Below are positions 1 through 6,192 of a stretch of DNA of 64,000 nt, piece after piece (position 1 is the first letter of the stretch; every line of letters starts with the position of its first letter). The notes beneath the pieces are model-generated. The model ran no database searches. It was not told the DNA's origin and saw only the letters and a list, made by a program, of their open reading frames with translations. The stretch comes from Sandaracinobacteroides sayramensis (lineage in GTDB: Bacteria; Pseudomonadota; Alphaproteobacteria; Sphingomonadales; Sphingomonadaceae). A program made the translations under genes and the position numbers. The DNA is taken from assembly GCF_022014495.1 (NCBI RefSeq), contig NZ_JAKLSQ010000033.1, positions 1 through 64,000 on the forward strand, written 5' to 3'.

Positions 1-543
1 CTGCGCGGCGAGCGCCTGGCGGCGACGGCCGCCCGGCTGCCGCGCCCGGCGACGCTGGCCGGGCTCGCCCGGCAACGGCTGGACGAAGCGGGCGAACGGC
101 TGCCCCGGGCGCTGGCCGGCCGCGCCCGCCTGTTGCGAACCCGGTTGCAAGCGATGGCGGAGCGGCTGACCCCAAGGCTTCTGCAGCAGCGCGTCACCCG
201 CGAGCGGGCGAGGCTGGACGCGCCGCGCGTCACCCCCAATCCGGCGCTGATCCGCGCCCGCATCGCCCACGCCCGCGCCGCGCTGGAATCCGGTTTCCGG
301 CTGGCCGAGGGGCTTTCCCCGCAAGCCGTGCTGGCGCGGGGCTTCGCGCTGGTCCGCCGGCCGGACGGGGAGTTCGCCCGAAGGCTGGACCAGGCGGCGC
401 CCGAACCCCATCTTACCCTTGTCTTCGCGGACGGAGAGCTGGGCGTCACCCCGGCCGACCGGCCGCCGCCCATTGCACCTGCCCCGCGCCGGCCCGGCCC
501 TTCAGGCGGATCGCCCCCGGCCGGGCAGGGGCAGCTGTTCTGA
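1..543 (+). CDS. xseA: Exodeoxyribonuclease VII large subunit, C-terminal part
   Basis: The window opens inside this gene, so only the last 180 residues are visible. The reading frame is open from base 1. The visible part is an Arg/Ala-rich, heptad-like helical region followed by VLARGFALVRR and a short beta tail, the usual end of XseA (core VLxRGYALV). With XseB, exonuclease VII degrades single-stranded DNA to oligonucleotides in repair. The protein ends in a Pro/Gly-rich tail before QGQLF. A DUF2093 gene follows after 10 bases. Family assignment rests on the C-terminal motif and coiled-coil character only; the OB-fold and catalytic core lie outside the window. Confidence 0.85.
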   Translation: MRGERLAATAARLPRPATLAGLARQRLDEAGERLPRALAGRARLLRTRLQAMAERLTPRLLQQRVTRERARLDAPRVTPNPALIRARIAHARAALESGFRLAEGLSPQAVLARGFALVRRPDGEFARRLDQAAPEPHLTLVFADGELGVTPADRPPPIAPAPRRPGPSGGSPPAGQGQLF

Positions 544-553
544 AGGAGCCATC

Positions 554-772
554 ATGCTGAACTTCGCCGCCGGTCGTCAGGCCAAGCTCCGCTACCTTTC
601 CGGCAGCTTCAAGCGCGTGTCGGACGGCGACCATGTGCTTTGCGCCGTGACCGGCCGCAATATCCCGCTCGACCAGCTCCGCTACTGGAGCCACGAGCTG
701 CAGGAAGCCTATGCCTCGGCCGAAGTCGCCGGCGCCCGCTATGCGGAGGCACGCAAGGAGGGATTGATCTGA
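554..772 (+). CDS. DUF2093 domain-containing protein
   Basis: A 72-residue protein matching the alphaproteobacterial DUF2093 family along its whole length. It opens MLNFAAGRQAKLRYL, has the central CAVTGRNIPLDQLRYWS segment, and ends in a helix. It has no signal peptide or membrane segment. The ATG at 554 is preceded by GAAGGAG at good spacing, so it is preferred over the longer open frame from 419, which runs inside xseA. It sits 10 bases after xseA and is probably co-transcribed with it. The function of the family is unknown; the single CxxxGxxI element does not allow a metal-binding call. Confidence 0.85.
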   Translation: MLNFAAGRQAKLRYLSGSFKRVSDGDHVLCAVTGRNIPLDQLRYWSHELQEAYASAEVAGARYAEARKEGLI

Positions 773-1278
773 CTGAAAGCTAACAGAAGGCTCGCCGCTG
801 TTTGTGGTGCGCGTTGCAACCGGCAGCCATGGGAACCTGATATCGGTGTTTTGCAAAGGACACTGATGTGGCGGTTTGGCCTGCCGTGGCAGAATCTCTG
901 GGAGGTCTGACATGAAATAAAGTGCTGTTGTTCCTGGCCGGGGCAGGCACTGGCCAGCCTGCCGGGCAAAATAGAGAAACGGACAAGTACACTACATGGA
1001 GCCGCCGAAAGACAGAAAATTTATTCTAATAGGTTGACATCAGTGCATTTTTTTAATCAGATAGCACTACACATAAAATGGCTGGCCGGTGGAGTGTTCA
1101 ATCGCTAACATAATGAGTGACAGTTTTTTACAGCCAGATCAGTGTTGCAGAATGGCGACACTCTTTACGATCCTGTGGCAAGGGCGGCCATCTCCTCTTG
1201 CGGTTCGATGAGCATCAGGTTCATTCTATCAGTATCTTGGTAGAGATGAATAAAATTCATCCGTAAGAAGGACTGGTA
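773..1278. other. Long AT-richer intergenic leader before the first TonB receptor
   Basis: About 500 bases without a convincing gene, clearly richer in A/T than the flanking DNA (runs such as TTTTTTTAAT near 1050). It contains a hairpin with GGCAGGC/GCCTGCC arms near 946-962, a good -35-like TTGACA at 1034, and a 14-codon open frame at 866-910 (MWRFGLPWQNLWEV) with AAAGGA six bases upstream. Nothing resembles a cobalamin or TPP riboswitch or a tRNA. It could be an old gene remnant, a long 5' leader for the receptor, or the edge of an acquired segment. Confidence 0.5.
1034..1062 (+). promoter_or_regulatory. Candidate sigma-70 promoter for TBDR 1
   Basis: TTGACA at 1034-1039 is followed after 17 bases by TCAGAT at 1057-1062, inside the AT-rich leader. 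The -35 is perfect and the -10 weak. It would leave a leader of about 210 bases before the receptor start. No clear operator overlaps it. Confidence 0.3.
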
Positions 1279-4173
1279 ATGACCTCTAATACCTCGGATG
1301 CCTTTCTGGCGCGCTTGCTTGGTGCGACAATCCTGGCAACGATTGCTACCTCGCCCGTTTTCGCCCAGACTGCCACGGAGACGGCCGTTGAAGGCGACTA
1401 CGAAACTATCGTGATCACCGGTTCGCGTCTTGCACGCCCAGAGCTTGAGTCTTCCGCGCCGATCGCGGTGCTCGGCGCGGATGTGCTTGAGCGAGATGCT
1501 GCCGTCAACATTCAGGATACGCTGCAGGAAATGCCGCAAGTCGGTATTGGCACTAGCCGTACTAACTCCAACTTCCTGACGGGCTCCAACGGCGTGGCTA
1601 CCGTCAACCTGCGTAACCTCGGCTCCAACCGCACACTCGTCCTTGTCAACGGTCGCCGCTTCATTTCCGGCATCGCGGGATCTTCCGCAGTCGATCTCAA
1701 TAACATCCCGACCGACTTCGTCGAGCGGGTCGAAGTCGTCACGGGTGGCGCCTCGGCCATTTATGGTTCGGAAGCCATCGCAGGCGTGGTGAATTTCGTC
1801 CTTAAGGAAAAGTTCGAGGGGTTCTCCGTTCGTGCGCAGACCAACCTCACCCAGAAGGGTGACAACCCGCGGCACTTCGTGAGCCTGACCGGCGGTACCA
1901 GTTTCGGCGCCGACCAGCGCGGTTCGGTCATCTTCAACTTCTCCTACGATAAGGATGAGGGATTGCTTTCGCGGGATCGTTCGATCTCGGCGGAAGACTG
2001 CTATTTCGACATCTGCGGCCCCGACGCCTACAGTAGCTACGCGGCGCAGGGTAATTTCGGCCTGATCAACTCCAACGGCGCTTTCGTCAACGCCTTCAAT
2101 GGTCAGCCCCGTTTCTCGTTCGACGAGGACAATAATCTGCTCACCGGTTATGGTGCAGGTTTCAACCGCAACGCGGTGCGCCGCATCTCGGTGCCTGTCG
2201 AACGCTATCTCGTCAGTTCGATCCTCAACTATGACCTGACGGATAATATCCAGGCTTTCGCGGAAATCACCTATTCGCGCGTTCGCTCCGGCTCGCAGAT
2301 TGAGGCGCTCGCCCTGTCGACGCCCGACATTTATGCGACCGGCGGCATACCGATCACCAACGCTTATATCCCGCAAGCGGTACTGGATCAGGTCAACGCG
2401 TGGAACTTGGCCAATCCAGAAAATCAGGTCACGGCGATCGACTTCCGCCGTCGCCAGAATGAAGTGTTCGATCGTTCCAACCACAACAAGCGTGACACTT
2501 GGCGCGTCGCGACGGGTCTGACGGGCGACATCACCGACCGTTGGCGGTTTGAGACGAGCTTCGTTTATGGTCACTTCAAGGACTTCACCTCCAGCGAGGA
2601 TATCGACAACAACCGCTACCGCAACGCCTTGGATAGCATTGTGGAAAACGGCCAGATCGTCTGTCGCAGCGAAGCGGCCCGCGCCGAAGGCTGTGTTCCT
2701 ATCAACCTCTTCGGCTATGGCACCGCCAGCCCAGAGGCTTCCGCCTATGTGCAGGCCGTCGTGCCCAAGTCGCAGATGATTACCCAGGAACAATATGTTT
2801 TCTCTGGTGCCGTCACCGGCTCGCTGATCACCCTGCCCGCAGGCGATGTCAATGTAGCGATCGGTGCTGAATATCGCTCGGAAAAGAGCATCGACGACCT
2901 CGATATCCTGACCAACACCGGCGGCAACTCGGGCAACGAGATTCCCGACACCATCGGTGATTTCGATGTCTGGGAAGTCTTCGGGGAAGTGGACGTTCCG
3001 CTTCTCCGGGAAAAGCCCTTCTTCCATTATCTGGGCGTCGGTGCCGCACTGCGCTATTCCGAATACAGCCAGGGCACGGTCGGCGGAGTGGTGAGCTGGA
3101 ACGTGAATGGCAACTGGTCGCCGGTTCGTGGCCTCAGCCTGCGCGGGACATATGCCGTCGCCAACCGGGCGCCGAACATTTCGGAATTCGCCTCCGCGCC
3201 ATCCGAGACGTTCGCTGCCGTTACGGACCCCTGCAACGGCGTGACCGCCACCCGCAACAATGCCGTGGACAGCGCCTGCCGCGCCATCCCGGCGATCGCG
3301 GCGGCCATCGCCAGCAACGGTACTTTCCAATATACGCTGGCTGACCTGCAGGGCATCAACGGCTTCATCGGCGGCAATCCCGATCTCGCTGAGGAAACTG
3401 CAAAAACCCTGACTCTTGGTGCGGTATTCCAGCCTGCTCGAGTGCCGGGCCTTAGCCTTACGGTCGATTATTTCGATATCCGGGTCGAGGATGCGATCTC
3501 GACTGTCGGTCGGAACTTGTCGATCGAACAGTGCCTTCTGACAGGCCTTGAAGAATTCTGTCAGAATGTGACCCGGAGTGGAAACACAGGCTTCGTTACG
3601 CAGGTGGATGACCAGCTCATCAACGTTTCCGACATCAGCACCCGAGGCATTGATCTTGGCTTCCGCTTCACTTCCGGTATTGGTCTGCTTCAAGGTGATC
3701 GTCTGGACATCTCGGGCAACTACACTCACCTGATCCATTTCAGGACGCAAGCCAATGCGGTCGCACCCGTGGAAGATCTGGCGGGAGAAGTTGGTTACTC
3801 GCAGGATAAATTCACGATCCGTACCAACTATTCGACTGGACCCGTTTCCTTCAATTGGCAGGTCACGTATCTCAGCAAGGCTGTTGGTGATGTTGACTAC
3901 ATCGGCGATGAAACAGTCTATGGAGATAAGCTGACCCTTGATGAAATGAACCGTATCAAGGCGCGCTTCTATCATGATATCCAGCTTCGCTTCGATGTGG
4001 GTCAAGAAAAGAAGTTCGGCCTTTACTTTGGTGTCGATAATCTGTTCAATACTAAGCCGCCGTTCTTGCCTGGAACGCCGTTCGGTGCCTCGCCGACTGG
4101 TACGGAAACAGCTGCAGACGTTTACGACCCCTTCGGTCGCCGTTTCTATGCTGGAGTTAACATGAAGTTCTAA
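1279..4173 (+). CDS. TonB-dependent outer-membrane receptor (TBDR 1)
   Basis: A 964-residue receptor that would import a ligand across the outer membrane using TonB-ExbBD energy. Residues 1-30 form a signal peptide cleaved near VFAQ. A TonB-box-like ETIVITGSR follows at about 42-50, then the plug with NLRNLG, LVLVNGRR and GGASAIYGSEAIAGVVNF, then a 22-strand-type barrel ending in FYAGVNMKF with the terminal Phe needed for BAM recognition. C462 and C472 lie in the C-x9-CVPIN signature shared with the second receptor here. The ATG is preceded by AAGAAGGAC. Codon third positions are less G/C-rich than in the housekeeping genes. No ligand can be read from the sequence; the neighbours are 2OG/Fe(II) oxygenases rather than siderophore genes. 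Confidence 0.93.
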   Translation: MTSNTSDAFLARLLGATILATIATSPVFAQTATETAVEGDYETIVITGSRLARPELESSAPIAVLGADVLERDAAVNIQDTLQEMPQVGIGTSRTNSNFLTGSNGVATVNLRNLGSNRTLVLVNGRRFISGIAGSSAVDLNNIPTDFVERVEVVTGGASAIYGSEAIAGVVNFVLKEKFEGFSVRAQTNLTQKGDNPRHFVSLTGGTSFGADQRGSVIFNFSYDKDEGLLSRDRSISAEDCYFDICGPDAYSSYAAQGNFGLINSNGAFVNAFNGQPRFSFDEDNNLLTGYGAGFNRNAVRRISVPVERYLVSSILNYDLTDNIQAFAEITYSRVRSGSQIEALALSTPDIYATGGIPITNAYIPQAVLDQVNAWNLANPENQVTAIDFRRRQNEVFDRSNHNKRDTWRVATGLTGDITDRWRFETSFVYGHFKDFTSSEDIDNNRYRNALDSIVENGQIVCRSEAARAEGCVPINLFGYGTASPEASAYVQAVVPKSQMITQEQYVFSGAVTGSLITLPAGDVNVAIGAEYRSEKSIDDLDILTNTGGNSGNEIPDTIGDFDVWEVFGEVDVPLLREKPFFHYLGVGAALRYSEYSQGTVGGVVSWNVNGNWSPVRGLSLRGTYAVANRAPNISEFASAPSETFAAVTDPCNGVTATRNNAVDSACRAIPAIAAAIASNGTFQYTLADLQGINGFIGGNPDLAEETAKTLTLGAVFQPARVPGLSLTVDYFDIRVEDAISTVGRNLSIEQCLLTGLEEFCQNVTRSGNTGFVTQVDDQLINVSDISTRGIDLGFRFTSGIGLLQGDRLDISGNYTHLIHFRTQANAVAPVEDLAGEVGYSQDKFTIRTNYSTGPVSFNWQVTYLSKAVGDVDYIGDETVYGDKLTLDEMNRIKARFYHDIQLRFDVGQEKKFGLYFGVDNLFNTKPPFLPGTPFGASPTGTETAADVYDPFGRRFYAGVNMKF

Positions 4174-4198
4174 GCAAATCGCTTGAACCGATATTGGG

Positions 4199-4236
4199 AA
4201 GGGGCGGTGCCGAAAGGCGCCGCCCCTTCTTGTTTT
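4199..4236 (+). terminator. Rho-independent terminator of TBDR 1
   Basis: The arm AAGGGGCGGTGCC pairs with GGCGCCGCCCCTT around a GAAA loop, with one T-G wobble, followed by CTTGTTTT. It starts 25 bases after the receptor stop codon. Confidence 0.8.
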
Positions 4237-4426
4237 CGACCGTCTGAAGGCGCTTCCAATGTATTAGTGCGAGGAAGTTTACGCGATTCAATAACCAAGC
4301 CAAACTCAGCATGAGAGTGACCGGATGGTTACTTCATGGAAGCCGCTAAATGTTGCAGGTAGATTTCCTGGCTTTGGATATGCCGGCTATGATATTCTAT
4401 AATGCCGCATTGCGTTGTACAATCCG

Positions 4427-5182
4427 TTAGATTGTCCGAAACCAGCCGGTGATCGAAAAGCGTCCAAATGGCGCGAAAGGCGGTACATAGCCGACATTAT
4501 GTAGTTGCGGCACCGCGAAGAGGTTCAGACTGTTGAATCTCGGCTTGAACCCTTGGACAATATCTCCATCCTCGTCGAAGAAATTCAGATATCCTCCCCA
4601 ATCCGGCTTCCATTCGTCAGGGCCCAGACTGAGAACATAAGCGACCTTCCAGCCTTCCATCACATGGCTGTCGCTGTGCAGCCCAAGGAAATGTGTGGGT
4701 GCGAATACAGTTGCCTGCGCATCTGCTTTTACCAGATCATGGAAGCCCGTGACAGATCGCACGAGGTCAAGAAATGGCTCGTCGTTGATGTGCTCCAGCA
4801 GGATATCATGCGCTGAATCGGGGCTCCAGCGGCCGAGATAGGCATCCAGGATAGGATAACGTGCAAAAGTGAAAGCATATCCGCCATTGGCGGCTTCGGT
4901 GGAAACCGCCCGGCCCATATGTTGGCGCTCGGCAATTGGAAGTTGCGCAACCTCTTCCGCGCGCAACGCTTTCGGACCGTCCTCTCCTGCTTGCCACGCC
5001 AACCCCCAAGGTGTTGCTGATGCCAGTATCGATCGCAGTTCGATCGCCGAATCCCGCTGCAGGACATTGCGAACCTGCACGCGTCCGCTCCGTGCGAATG
5101 CTGCGGCAAGTTGTGCCCGATCAAGCTCGCCGTTAAGCGCAAGAAGATGAAGTGGTGACTTGGGAACCGGAGACGGGGCCAA
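4427..5182 (-). CDS. 2-oxoglutarate/Fe(II)-dependent oxygenase (compact type A)
   Basis: A 251-residue cytoplasmic protein with a double-stranded beta-helix oxygenase core. The iron ligands are visible as H169-x-D171 (LHSDSH) and distal H228 (PQLHNV), and R241 in GRFSITGW is the likely 2-oxoglutarate salt-bridge residue. The Asp is retained, so hydroxylation rather than the halogenation seen in Ala/Gly-substituted relatives is expected. The start is a TTG at 5182 with AAGAAAGA upstream; no ATG exists before residue 89. It is divergent from a paralogue whose ATG lies at 5221, leaving under 40 bases for a shared control region. The two share the layout GRVxV, NLFAVPQxH and SITGW. The substrate is unknown; by context it may be the receptor, its ligand or a peptide. 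Confidence 0.82.
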   Translation of the reverse strand: MAPSPVPKSPLHLLALNGELDRAQLAAAFARSGRVQVRNVLQRDSAIELRSILASATPWGLAWQAGEDGPKALRAEEVAQLPIAERQHMGRAVSTEAANGGYAFTFARYPILDAYLGRWSPDSAHDILLEHINDEPFLDLVRSVTGFHDLVKADAQATVFAPTHFLGLHSDSHVMEGWKVAYVLSLGPDEWKPDWGGYLNFFDEDGDIVQGFKPRFNSLNLFAVPQLHNVGYVPPFAPFGRFSITGWFRTI

Positions 5183-5220
5183 AAAGGAATCTTTCTTCGG
5201 ATGCGTGCGGGAAGGGCAGA

Positions 5221-5943
5221 ATGGAAACTCTGAAGCTCAAGATCAACCCGGCGCTGAATTTGTGCGCTTTGAGAGAGACATTCCAGAATCGGGGAAGGGT
5301 ACGAGTCACAGATTTTCTAGATGGCGATGCTCCAGCGCTACTCTACCGCCATCTCCGGCAGAGACAGGATTGGGTGCATGTCGTGAACAGCGGGTCCAAA
5401 TTGTTCGAACTGGATCGCGCCACCCTCCAGTCCATGAGTGCGCAGCAACGGGAGGCACTCGACCAAGCAGTCTACCGCGGAGCGCGTGCAGGCTTTCAGT
5501 ACCGATATGAGACGATTCGCGTCCCGGATGACCCCAAGGTGCGCGAACAAAGCGTCGATCCGCTGGCCAGGTTCGCCGAATGGATGTCTTTTGGAGAGGG
5601 GCGCGAGTTCGCCTGTGAAATTCTCGGCAATGAGTCTGTTCACTTCGCCGATGCCCAGGCGACTGCCTACGCGCCTGGCGATTTCCTGACTGCGCACGAC
5701 GATGGTGTGGCAGGCAAGAACCGACTGGCCGCTTATGTGCTGGGACTCACGCCAGGGTGGCGGGTGGAATGGGGCGGGCTTCTGTTGTTCCACCATGGTT
5801 CCGGGCAGATCGAAGGGGTCGCGCCCGAACTGAACACGATAAATCTGTTTGCTGTGCCGCAACAACATAGTGTGTCGGAAGTGACGCGCGCGGCCGCATA
5901 TCGGCGCTATTCGATCACTGGTTGGCTGCGTACATCCGGCTGA
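5221..5943 (+). CDS. 2-oxoglutarate/Fe(II)-dependent oxygenase (compact type B)
   Basis: A 240-residue paralogue of the divergent oxygenase at 4427-5182. The iron site is H159-x-D161 (AHDD) with distal H216 (PQQHSV) and R229 in RRYSITGW for 2-oxoglutarate. The ATG at 5221 is chosen because AAGGG lies directly upstream and because the protein then opens with METLKLKINP, the usual family start; the longer frame from GTG 5152 would run into the divergent gene. It precedes TBDR 2 in the same direction with a 249-base gap. No signal peptide, so it should act in the cytoplasm. Substrate unknown. The complete H-D-H triad suggests an active enzyme. Confidence 0.82.
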   Translation: METLKLKINPALNLCALRETFQNRGRVRVTDFLDGDAPALLYRHLRQRQDWVHVVNSGSKLFELDRATLQSMSAQQREALDQAVYRGARAGFQYRYETIRVPDDPKVREQSVDPLARFAEWMSFGEGREFACEILGNESVHFADAQATAYAPGDFLTAHDDGVAGKNRLAAYVLGLTPGWRVEWGGLLLFHHGSGQIEGVAPELNTINLFAVPQQHSVSEVTRAAAYRRYSITGWLRTSG

Positions 5944-5963
5944 AGGCAGAATGGTGTCGCGCG

Positions 5964-5994
5964 TGTGACGGAATTGTCACATGCTGGGTCTAAT
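5964..5994 (+). promoter_or_regulatory. Palindromic operator-like site overlapping a candidate promoter of TBDR 2
   Basis: TGTGAC at 5964-5969 and GTCACA at 5976-5981 form a perfect 6-bp inverted repeat spaced by GGAATT. A GTGACG at 5965 followed by TCTAAT at 5989 (18-base spacer) gives a promoter-like pair, so the palindrome would cover the -35. It lies about 200 bases before the receptor start. The half site resembles those of CRP/FNR-family regulators, but no regulator gene is nearby. Confidence 0.35.
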
Positions 5995-6192
5995 TTACAT
6001 CCACGCTCTGGAGGGTGAGGGTTTGCCGTTGCGGCGTGCATGCTGCCTCTGCACAATATCCACAGTCAGCTTGGATGGACTGAACAGACCCTGAATGGGG
6101 CTGAGCCAGGCGGCTCTGTCACGCGGGCTGGCGCCTGTGTGGCGGCCGATTACCGCTAAACAAGCACGAATGTGTTGAAAGGGGTTTGAACA

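Noticed and set aside
1165-4005. A 946-codon open frame antisense to TBDR 1
   Set aside because: It is the mirror of a real receptor with a signal peptide and plug motifs; the antisense product has no recognisable domain and arises from the codon bias.
4427-5943. Radical halogenases related to BesD/SyrB2
   Set aside because: Those replace the iron-binding Asp with Ala or Gly. Both proteins here keep Asp (HSD and HDD), so hydroxylation is the better guess.
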